Positions 35,217-41,674 of a stretch of DNA of 64,000 nt are shown here, piece by piece. Made by a program: the position numbers and the translations under genes. The notes under the pieces were generated by a model. It was not told the DNA's origin. It did no database searches and saw only the letters and a list, made by a program, of their open reading frames with translations. Source of the DNA: Levilinea sp. (lineage in GTDB: Bacteria > Chloroflexota > Anaerolineae > Anaerolineales > Anaerolineaceae); assembly GCA_029975215.1 (NCBI GenBank), contig JARKPO010000045.1:1-64000 (forward strand), written 5' to 3'. Positions within the stretch are counted from its first letter, which is position 1; each line of letters begins with the position of its first letter.

Positions 35217-35254
35217 TGAAACAAAAGACCACCACAATTGAACTGTGGTGGTCT
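35217..35254 (-). terminator. Intrinsic terminator forming the riboswitch expression platform
   Basis: On the minus strand AGACCACCACA (35254-35244) pairs with TGTGGTGGTCT (35236-35226), followed by TTTGTTTC. Its 5' arm reuses bases of the riboswitch P1 3' strand, so the terminator and the ligand-bound aptamer exclude each other. Ligand binding is expected to switch the ATPase on. Confidence 0.85.
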
Positions 35255-35348
35255 TGCAAAACGCGATTCTGACGCGTTCAAACTGCCGGGAACTTTGGGT
35301 TCCGTCATGACGACAGTTCGCCCTGCGGAGGCTGCTACTCCCCATCCG
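35246..35348 (-). ncRNA. yybP-ykoY manganese riboswitch
   Basis: Read on the minus strand, the conserved blocks come in the known order. GGGGAGTAGC (35343-35334) comes first, then a small P2 hairpin. AACTG-TCGTCATGAC follows, then a GGAAC/GTTCC hairpin, then CGG-CAGTT closing P3. An ACGCG/CGCGT hairpin comes next, and last TTTGCAAGACC (ending near 35250). The same order and internal-loop letters occur in the characterised Lactococcus aptamer, including the TCGTCA block that forms part of the Mn2+ site. The predicted start of transcription coincides with the aptamer 5' end. P1 appears short and contains a mismatch. Confidence 0.9.
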
Positions 35349-35354
35349 CAAAAG

Positions 35355-35383
35355 AGTTTAACCGGAATGGTGAGCGATGTCAA
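35355..35383 (-). promoter_or_regulatory. Promoter of the riboswitch-ATPase transcript
   Basis: On the minus strand TTGACA (35383-35378) and TAAACT (35360-35355) are spaced by exactly 17 bases. Transcription would begin near 35348. Confidence 0.78.
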
Positions 35384-35405
35384 GGCGTTTGTTTCTGAGA
35401 AAGAA

Positions 35406-35642
35406 CTAATATTCCTCTTCTTCCTCGTCCAACCAGATGTCCTCGTCATCCTCTTCTTCATCTTCAAGCTCTTCCCATTCTTCCAACTCCTCTTCATCCT
35501 CCCAGTTTTCATCGGCGGGGACTTCGGAGGTGGGGGAATAGGTTTGACAGCCGTCATCGGGGTTGACCTCTACCGCGGCGGCACTGCAAAAACCATCATC
35601 TAGAAAAGCGCAGTCAATATAGTGACATCGAATTCGGGGCAT
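35406..35642 (-). CDS. Small Cys-rich protein with extreme acidic tail (DUF1540-like)
   Basis: The 78-residue protein has an N-terminal four-cysteine module, CHYIDCAFLDDGFCSAAAVE then GCQTYS, which follows the DUF1540 spacing C-x4-C...C...C and could hold a metal ion or disulfides. The last 35 residues are almost all Glu and Asp with a few Trp and Leu. AGGAGGG lies seven bases before the ATG. It follows the VKOR gene by 17 bases and is probably co-transcribed with it. No function is known. The acidic tail may chelate cations, which is suggestive beside a Mn2+-regulated pump, but that is inference. Confidence 0.72.
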   Translation of the reverse strand: MPRIRCHYIDCAFLDDGFCSAAAVEVNPDDGCQTYSPTSEVPADENWEDEEELEEWEELEDEEEDDEDIWLDEEEEEY

Positions 35643-35659
35643 TTAGCTTCCCTCCTGAT

Positions 35660-36091
35660 TTATGATTGAGCCTGATCGGCGAACAGGCGGTAAATGGTGA
35701 GTGCAAACAGCAAGGTAATGACCACAGCAGACAGAACACAAAACGGGCAGATTGCTTTGAGCAGTGCAATTTCAATATACGTCAGGTACGCAGAATAGAG
35801 GGCACCAAACAAGGTGGTGGCGAAGGTGATGTAGCGCCAAAAGAAGGCGCGCTGCTCCAGAAGAACCAGGGCGATGAGCGCAGCATAGGCGGCAGCCCCC
35901 AGCAGCGCGATGGGGATGCCCAGGATTTCAGAATAAACGCTTTGATTGACCGACCAGCAGTCCCCAATACCCTCCAGACACATTTGGCGGTTGGCGGTGA
36001 GCTTGGCGATGGTCAAATAAACCGAATCGAGCAACCCGATAACCGCCAGGGCGATAAACCAGGCGCGCGTGGAAGAAGGTTTCATTGTCAT
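35660..36091 (-). CDS. Vitamin K epoxide reductase (VKOR) family protein
   Basis: The 143-residue protein has four to five membrane helices. The active-site CxxC is in LKAICPFCVLSAVV (near residue 115) and the loop cysteines are in QMCLEGIGDCWSVNQS (near residues 38-45), with the conserved Ser/Asn region VYSEILGIPIALLG after it. Bacterial VKORs re-oxidise DsbA-like thiol oxidases using quinone, replacing DsbB. No fused thioredoxin domain is present, so a separate DsbA partner must be encoded elsewhere. AGGA lies five bases before a second ATG at 36085, which may be the true start. moeA ends directly upstream. Confidence 0.9.
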   Translation of the reverse strand: MTMKPSSTRAWFIALAVIGLLDSVYLTIAKLTANRQMCLEGIGDCWSVNQSVYSEILGIPIALLGAAAYAALIALVLLEQRAFFWRYITFATTLFGALYSAYLTYIEIALLKAICPFCVLSAVVITLLFALTIYRLFADQAQS

Positions 36092-36092
36092 C

Positions 36093-37331
36093 CTAAGATA
36101 AGTCCGCGTTTAACCACCAGGCGGCAGCCTGCGATTGGACAGGAAGCGATTTTACCCCAGAGGGGACAATCAGTAAAGCGTTTGCACGCACCAAAGACAA
36201 CAAATTGCCGGATCCTTGATGTTCGGCCAGGCGGGCGGTCCAGGCGCCGTTTTGCCAGGTGACCAGGGCGCGGGCATAGGTCTCGCGGCCGTCTGATTCA
36301 ATCGGCTCAGCAAGGGCCACCGTCACCTGTGCGCGGGAATCTGCTGGCAAGCCCGTCAGGGTATGCAGCACGGGAACCACGAACACCTGGAAAGTCACGA
36401 AGGCGGATACGGGGTTGCCCGGCAGGCCGATGACGGGGATGTGCTGGTAGGAGCCAAAAGCCAAAGGTTTGCCGGGGCGCATGTTTACCCGCCAAAGGGT
36501 GAGTTGGCCGTCTGCCTGGATGCAGTCGCGCACGTAGTCAAAGGCGCCCACAGACACCCCGGCCGAGGTGAGAAGCAGATCGGGGGACTGCTCTAGGGCG
36601 CGGGCAAACATGTCATGAATGGCCTGGGGATGGTCGGGGGCGGCGGCCTGGAAGCAAACCTGCCCGCCGAATTGGCGCACGAGAGCGCCGAGCATGACGC
36701 TGTTTGAATTGTAGATTTTTCCAAGGGGCAGGGGCAGCCCAGGTTCTACCAGTTCGTCACCGGTGGAGAGCAGAGCCACGCGGGGACGGCGCACCACTTT
36801 GAGAGTGGTAAGGCCAAAGGAGGCCAGCAGGCCCAGGTCTTGAGCGCAAAGGCGGTGCCCTGCGGACAGAATTGTCTGACCGGTGCGGACGTCTTGTCCC
36901 AGGGGGCGGATGAAGTCCCCCGGCTGGACGGATTGGCGGGTGGTGATGAGATGTGGGAAGCCCTGAGAGGGGTCAAAGACAGGTTGATCGGTCCACTCGA
37001 TGGGGATGACGGCGTCGGCGCCTGCGGGCAGCATGGCGCCGGTCATAATGCGGGCGGCCTGACCGGATTGGAGCTTCAGCTCAGGAGCCAGACCCGCGGG
37101 GATATCGCCAATGACGGTGAGGGTTTGCGGAGCGGGGGTGGTATCGGCGGCACGTACGGCGTAGCCGTCCATCCCGGAATTGGTGAAAGGGGGGAGATCG
37201 AAGACGGCAGATACGTCTTCGGCCAGAACCCGGCCCAGGGCGTGAGCGAGCGAGACATTCTCCGCGGGGAGACGGCTGAAAGCGCTTAACAACTGTCCCA
37301 GAGCGTCTTTCACAGAAGTGAGTTCAGGCAA
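36093..37331 (-). CDS. moeA: Molybdopterin molybdotransferase MoeA
   Basis: MoeA inserts molybdate (or tungstate) into adenylated molybdopterin. The four-domain protein (412 residues) shows PPFTNSGMDGYAVRAAD near residue 50, ARIMTGAMLPAGADAVIP near residue 95 and FIRPLGQDVRTGQ. The MoCF_biosynth domain has LLSTGDELVEPG and LLTSAGVSVGAFDYV, then the NMRPGKPLAFG and GLPGNPVSAFVTF motifs. The product could supply the aldehyde ferredoxin oxidoreductase in this window. TTG at 37331 fits both GGAG six bases upstream and the family start LPELTSVKDAL. An in-frame TTG at 37343 is the alternative. Confidence 0.93.
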   Translation of the reverse strand: MPELTSVKDALGQLLSAFSRLPAENVSLAHALGRVLAEDVSAVFDLPPFTNSGMDGYAVRAADTTPAPQTLTVIGDIPAGLAPELKLQSGQAARIMTGAMLPAGADAVIPIEWTDQPVFDPSQGFPHLITTRQSVQPGDFIRPLGQDVRTGQTILSAGHRLCAQDLGLLASFGLTTLKVVRRPRVALLSTGDELVEPGLPLPLGKIYNSNSVMLGALVRQFGGQVCFQAAAPDHPQAIHDMFARALEQSPDLLLTSAGVSVGAFDYVRDCIQADGQLTLWRVNMRPGKPLAFGSYQHIPVIGLPGNPVSAFVTFQVFVVPVLHTLTGLPADSRAQVTVALAEPIESDGRETYARALVTWQNGAWTARLAEHQGSGNLLSLVRANALLIVPSGVKSLPVQSQAAAWWLNADLS

Positions 37332-37364
37332 CACATTCTCCAAGCGAAGAAGTTTTGGCGCGCT

Positions 37365-37370
37365 GATTAT
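37365..37370 (-). promoter_or_regulatory. Putative -10 box of moeA
   Basis: TATAAT on the minus strand at 37370-37365 lies about 33 bases before the moeA start, just beyond the rel stop codon. No clear -35 is visible. Confidence 0.4.
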
Positions 37371-37378
37371 ACATCAAA

Positions 37379-39616
37379 TTAACCAGCGTGAACCCGATGG
37401 GCTTCCAGAACGTTGGGCAAGTTTTCGATGCGAGCAAGGATGCGGCTGAGTTGGGTGATGTCGCCGACTTCCACCGAGAGATAGATGGAGGCCAGGTTGT
37501 CAGTGACTTTGAGGTTAATGCCGACGAGGTTGATATTTTCGTTGGTGAGGATGTGGTAGATATCACCCACCAGATCCTGCCGGTCGTAGGCTTTAATCTC
37601 CAGGCGAATGGGGTAAGTGCGTTGATTTTCGCCCCATGAGACTTTGACGATGCGTTCGCGGTCGGTGAGGCGCAGAATATTGGGGCAGTCGGAGCGGTGG
37701 ATGGTGGCGCCGCGCCCGCGGGTGATGTACCCCACGATCTCATCGCCGGGAACGGGGTTGCAGCAGCGGGCAAAGACGGTGAGCAGGCCTTTAAGACCCA
37801 GAACAGAAACCGCGCTGTGGCTGGTCTTCTGTTCGGTTGGCAGAGAGGGCTTGAGCAGCGGGTCGGGTGAATTCTTCTCCAGATCAGTGAGCTTGGCGAT
37901 GATGCGACCGATGGAGAGGTCACCGCAGCCCAAAGCGACGTAGAGGTCTTCCACATTGTGGATGTCCAGACTGACGGCCAATTTTTCGAGATCTACATTG
38001 TTTAAGCCCAGGCGGCGCAGTTCGCGGTCCAACATGGCACGGCCCTGGGAAAGGTTTTGTTCGCGGTCTTGACGTTTAAACCATTGGCGGATTTTACCCT
38101 GGGCGCGCGGGGTCTTCACCAGGCCGAGGTTGGTGTTCAACCAGTCGCGGCTGGGCCCGCCGTGCTTGGCGGTGAGGATTTCCACCTGATCGCCGGTTTT
38201 CAGACAGTAATCCAGGCTGACGAGTTTACCGTTAATTTTTGCGCCGCGGCAGCGGTTGCCGATCTCGGTGTGCACCTGATAGGCGAAATCAATGGGGGTT
38301 GAACCGGCGGGGAGATCAATGATGTCCCCGCGGGGGGTGAAGACGTATACACGATCTTCAAAGATATCGGTACGCATGCCGTCAATGAATTCTTGGGCAT
38401 CCTCAACATCTTTGTACCATTCCATCATCTGGCGCAGCCAGTTGATGCGCTGTTCGTAGGCCTGGTCGGATTTGCTGCCGCGCTCTTTGTACCGCCAGTG
38501 CGAGGCGATTCCAAATTCGGCGTGCTGGTTCATTTCAGGTGTGCGGATCTGCACTTCGAGGGGCTTGCCGTCATCATAAATGACGGCGGTATGCAGCGAT
38601 TGGTAATCGTTGTCCTTGGGGGCAGCGATGTAATCGTCAAATTCCATTGGGATGGGGCGCCACTGGCCGTGGATGATGCCGAGGGCGGCGTAGCAATCCT
38701 GTTTTTCCGGGACGATGAGGCGCACACCGCGCAGGTCTCGAACCATATCAAAGGTTTTGCCTTTGTCGAGCATCTTCCGGTAGATGGAATAGATGTGCTT
38801 GGGGCGTCCGCTGATTTCAGCCTTAATTCCGGACTGCTCCATCAACGCTTTCAGACGTTCGATGATTTTTTGAACCTGTGTTTCGCGTTCGGTGCGGCGC
38901 TCGGCCAGGTTCTCGACGATTTCTTTGTAGCGATCGGGGTTGGTGTAGCGAAAGCCGAGGTCTTCCAGCTCCCATTTGATACGCCAGATGCCCAGGCGGT
39001 TGGCCAGGGGGGCGTAAATATCCAGGGTTTCCTGGGCGATGCGGGTGCGGCGCGGTTCGGGAATGTAGCTGAGGGTGCGCATATTGTGCAGCCGATCCGC
39101 GAGTTTGATGATGACCACGCGGATGTCGTTGCCCATGGCCATGAAGGTTTTGCGCAGATTCTCGTTGCGTGCGTCTTTTTCGCGCTGAATCTCGCGGTCT
39201 TTTTTGACGGTGCGGGGTGGTTCACTGGCGGCGGCTGTTGGCGCGGGTTTGGCCCCATCACCATCCACGAGAATGGGCTCCTCATCTACTGAGACAGTGG
39301 GCAGCTTGCTGAGCTTGGTGACGCCGTCCACCAGTTGGGCAACCTCATCGCCAAATTCGCGTTTGATGTCTTCCAGGGTAACCGGTGTATCTTCGACGGT
39401 GTCATGCAGGAGGGCGGCGATGATGACCGGTGGGGGCAGACGCAGCTCCAACAATATTCCGGCAACTGCCAGGCAGTGCATGACGTAGGGTTCGCCGGAG
39501 GCGCGCTTCTGATTCTTGTGTGCGTTTTCGGCAAAACGATAGGCACGCATGACCAATTCGCGGTCTACGATGGTGTAATTATCTGGCAGATTTTCGATCA
39601 GCTCTTCAATTTTCAT
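37379..39616 (-). CDS. rel: Bifunctional (p)ppGpp synthetase/hydrolase (RelA/SpoT family)
   Basis: The 745-residue enzyme makes and degrades the alarmone (p)ppGpp. The HD hydrolase domain is intact (ALLHDTVEDTPVTLEDI near residue 70, KLADRLHNMRTLSYIP near residue 172). The synthetase domain shows VRDLRGVRLIVP, IPMEFDDYIAAPKDNDYQSL, and EIQRTPE-like VQIRTPEMNQHAEFGIASHW. TGS (VYVFTPRGDIIDLPAGSTPI) and a C-terminal ACT domain follow, with RCCNPVPGDEIVGYITRGRG between them. A low-complexity insert of about 35 residues (near 105-140) interrupts the hydrolase domain. It has its own promoter at 39676-39705. Confidence 0.95.
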   Translation of the reverse strand: MKIEELIENLPDNYTIVDRELVMRAYRFAENAHKNQKRASGEPYVMHCLAVAGILLELRLPPPVIIAALLHDTVEDTPVTLEDIKREFGDEVAQLVDGVTKLSKLPTVSVDEEPILVDGDGAKPAPTAAASEPPRTVKKDREIQREKDARNENLRKTFMAMGNDIRVVIIKLADRLHNMRTLSYIPEPRRTRIAQETLDIYAPLANRLGIWRIKWELEDLGFRYTNPDRYKEIVENLAERRTERETQVQKIIERLKALMEQSGIKAEISGRPKHIYSIYRKMLDKGKTFDMVRDLRGVRLIVPEKQDCYAALGIIHGQWRPIPMEFDDYIAAPKDNDYQSLHTAVIYDDGKPLEVQIRTPEMNQHAEFGIASHWRYKERGSKSDQAYEQRINWLRQMMEWYKDVEDAQEFIDGMRTDIFEDRVYVFTPRGDIIDLPAGSTPIDFAYQVHTEIGNRCRGAKINGKLVSLDYCLKTGDQVEILTAKHGGPSRDWLNTNLGLVKTPRAQGKIRQWFKRQDREQNLSQGRAMLDRELRRLGLNNVDLEKLAVSLDIHNVEDLYVALGCGDLSIGRIIAKLTDLEKNSPDPLLKPSLPTEQKTSHSAVSVLGLKGLLTVFARCCNPVPGDEIVGYITRGRGATIHRSDCPNILRLTDRERIVKVSWGENQRTYPIRLEIKAYDRQDLVGDIYHILTNENINLVGINLKVTDNLASIYLSVEVGDITQLSRILARIENLPNVLEAHRVHAG

Positions 39617-39675
39617 ACGCTGGCCGCGCTGCTGCTCCGCACTACCTGTTTGTACAACCCGGTAATTTCAGCACA

Positions 39676-39705
39676 AGTATAACCCCCGGAACTCCCTTCG
39701 CGCAA
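39676..39705 (-). promoter_or_regulatory. Promoter of the rel gene
   Basis: On the minus strand TTGCGC (39705-39700) and TATACT (39681-39676) are 18 bases apart, about 60 bases before the ATG at 39616. Confidence 0.55.
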
Positions 39706-39719
39706 GTGCGTTTCGCCGG

Positions 39720-39750
39720 TTAAAAACAGCGTTGCGAGGGGGAAGCTGTT
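39720..39750 (-). terminator. Weak terminator after the HAD phosphatase gene
   Basis: On the minus strand AACAGC (39750-39745) pairs with GCTGTT (39730-39725) over a 14-base loop, followed by TTTAACC. The hairpin overlaps the phosphatase stop codon. Confidence 0.45.
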
Positions 39751-40420
39751 AGTTGGGTCGACCGTTGAAACGTTGGTTGAGCTTTTCGAGGGTGACTTCT
39801 TTGAGGCTGGGAACGACCCAATGGGCATGGCTGGTATCCAGGTGGCGGGTGAGAGGGTTGGGAACCGCCACCACGTGGCACCCAGCCGCAATCCCGGCAG
39901 TGATGCCGTTGGGAGAATCTTCAAAAACCACTGTTTCGGCGGGCTGCAAGCCAAGGCGCTGGCAGGCAGTGAGGTAGAGAGCCGGGTTGGGTTTCACCTG
40001 GGTCACGTCTTCGCGGGTGCAAATGGTGTCGAAATAGGAGGTGAGACCTAGACGGCTGAGGTGGCCGCCGACCCAGGCGCGGTCGGAGCTGGAGGCGACA
40101 GCCATTTTAACCCCGCTTTTGCGGCCGTGTTCCAAAAAATCTGTGACGCCTGGGATGGGCGCGGACTGCAATATAACTTCTAATGAAGCGGCGCGGTGGC
40201 GCTGCTCAACTTCGGAAATATCGATCTTGCAGTCGGTTAAGGTTTGCAGATAGGCGGCGGGGTGAAAGGCATCCAGCGATGCGCCGACGGCGCGCGCCCA
40301 CAGCTCCAGAGGCAGGCTGTGGCCATATTCCTGAAAAATTTTGCACCACAAATCATATTCTGGGGTCTCGGTATCTAAGATGAGACCGTCGAAATCAAAC
40401 AGCAGTCCTTTAATCGTCAC
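39749..40420 (-). CDS. HAD-IA phosphatase / beta-phosphoglucomutase-like
   Basis: The 223-residue protein has HAD motif I as LLFDFDGLILDTET, motif II in MAVASSSDRAWV, and motif III/IV as KPNPALYLTACQRLGLQP and VFEDSPNGITAGIAAG. The helical cap is of the C1 type found in beta-phosphoglucomutases and small sugar-phosphate phosphatases. The substrate cannot be assigned. GTG 40420 is preferred because GGAGG lies five bases upstream; the in-frame TTG at 40432 overlaps that site. Confidence 0.85.
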   Translation of the reverse strand: MTIKGLLFDFDGLILDTETPEYDLWCKIFQEYGHSLPLELWARAVGASLDAFHPAAYLQTLTDCKIDISEVEQRHRAASLEVILQSAPIPGVTDFLEHGRKSGVKMAVASSSDRAWVGGHLSRLGLTSYFDTICTREDVTQVKPNPALYLTACQRLGLQPAETVVFEDSPNGITAGIAAGCHVVAVPNPLTRHLDTSHAHWVVPSLKEVTLEKLNQRFNGRPN

Positions 40421-40429
40421 GCGTTCCTC

Positions 40430-40464
40430 CAAATGAAAGCGGAGCCGGCGGGGCTGGCTCCGCT
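40430..40464 (-). terminator. Terminator of the FAD dehydrogenase operon
   Basis: On the minus strand AGCGGAGCC (40464-40456) pairs with GGCTCCGCT (40446-40438), followed by TTCATTT. It lies about 40 bases after the stop of the DAO-type subunit. Confidence 0.75.
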
Positions 40465-40504
40465 GATTGCGAAAACCGCTTTATTGTACCAGAAGGCAGG
40501 CAGG

Positions 40505-41674
40505 TTATTTGAGCAGCTCCTGACTGGCAAACTGGCGAGTGGGCTTGAGGAAACTGAGGGTTTCATGATCGTTCTCGGTGAGCTGGTTTTGAACCATGCG
40601 CAGGATTAATTCACCCAGACCGGGGCCGAGCATGTACCCCTGGCCACACATGCCGACGGCCAGCAGGAAGTTCTCAACGCCTTCGGCCCAGCCCACGATG
40701 GGGAAGCCGTCGGGGGTCATGGGGTAGAGGCCGCGCCAGGTGCGGCGCACGCGCAGGTTCTTCAGGCGGGGCATGACTTCGACCATGCGGCGGGTGACCA
40801 TGGGCAGAAATTCGCTGGTTTCTTCGGTGTCAAAACCCCAAATGTTTGGGCTGGGGGTGATGCAGAAGAAAATCTGGCCGGTGCGGTGTTGGTAGAAATA
40901 GTAGTTAGAGGAACCGGGCATGGGGCGAATATCCACAATCATGGGCTTGAGAAAATCTGCCACAGCTTCGGTGACGGCGGATTCATGCGAATCGGGATTG
41001 ACGGGCACATCCACGCCCACTAACTGGGCCACGGGGCGCGCCCAGGCACCAGCGGCGTTGATGACCACGTCGGCGCCGTACGTCCCCACAGGGGTTTCGA
41101 CGCCAACAATTTTTCCGCTGCGGGTGATCATTTTGGTGACCGGCTCATGGAAGTGGAAGTTGGCTCCAGCGCGGCAGGCATGTTCGTAAAAACGGTGGGC
41201 AGAAAGCAGGGGCGAAGCGCTGCCGTCTTCGGGAGAAAAGGTTCCGCCCAGCAGCCCTTCGGGGTTGAGGTCGGGAACAATATCCAAAAGCTGTTGGGGA
41301 TCATACCAGTCGATATTCAGACCGTAGGATTTTTGAGTGACCAGAAGGTCTTTCAGTATTTTTTGCTCGCGTTCTCGGTAGGCCATGAACATGTAGCCGT
41401 TCTGCACCCACTCAATATCCTCACCGTACCATTTTTCCCAGTTGGAAAAAATCTCCAGGCTGCGCAGGCAGAGGCGAATCTTGGCTGGGTCAGAATGGGT
41501 AGCGCGGATGCCGCCGATGGCTTTCTTATTGGATCCTTGGCCGACGGAGGCGCCGGGGTCGAGAACCAGCACTTTGTAACCCGCTTCCGCCAGGTACATG
41601 GCACTGGGGGTTCCAACGGAACCCGCGCCGAGGATGATCACATCATAGTGCGGGATGGAGGTAGGTTGGGTCAT
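40505..41674 (-). CDS. FAD-dependent amino-acid-type oxidoreductase (DAO/sarcosine oxidase beta-like)
   Basis: The 389-residue protein has the N-terminal dinucleotide fold DVIILGAGSVGTPSAMYLAE, then RATHSDPAKIRLC, and a C-terminal GLYPMTPDGFPIVGW with a following GMCGQGYMLGPGLGEL segment, as in DAO-family beta subunits. These include HcnC, the beta subunit of dye-linked L-proline dehydrogenase and opine oxidases. It overlaps the next upstream gene by four bases (ATGA), so the two almost certainly form one enzyme. The substrate is probably an N-substituted or secondary amino acid such as proline or sarcosine, but this is inference. Confidence 0.85.
   Translation of the reverse strand: MTQPTSIPHYDVIILGAGSVGTPSAMYLAEAGYKVLVLDPGASVGQGSNKKAIGGIRATHSDPAKIRLCLRSLEIFSNWEKWYGEDIEWVQNGYMFMAYREREQKILKDLLVTQKSYGLNIDWYDPQQLLDIVPDLNPEGLLGGTFSPEDGSASPLLSAHRFYEHACRAGANFHFHEPVTKMITRSGKIVGVETPVGTYGADVVINAAGAWARPVAQLVGVDVPVNPDSHESAVTEAVADFLKPMIVDIRPMPGSSNYYFYQHRTGQIFFCITPSPNIWGFDTEETSEFLPMVTRRMVEVMPRLKNLRVRRTWRGLYPMTPDGFPIVGWAEGVENFLLAVGMCGQGYMLGPGLGELILRMVQNQLTENDHETLSFLKPTRQFASQELLK

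Noticed and set aside
35226-35254. Terminator of the small acidic protein gene
   Set aside because: First read that way, but a promoter and a manganese aptamer lie between that gene and the hairpin on the same strand, so it belongs to the ATPase leader.
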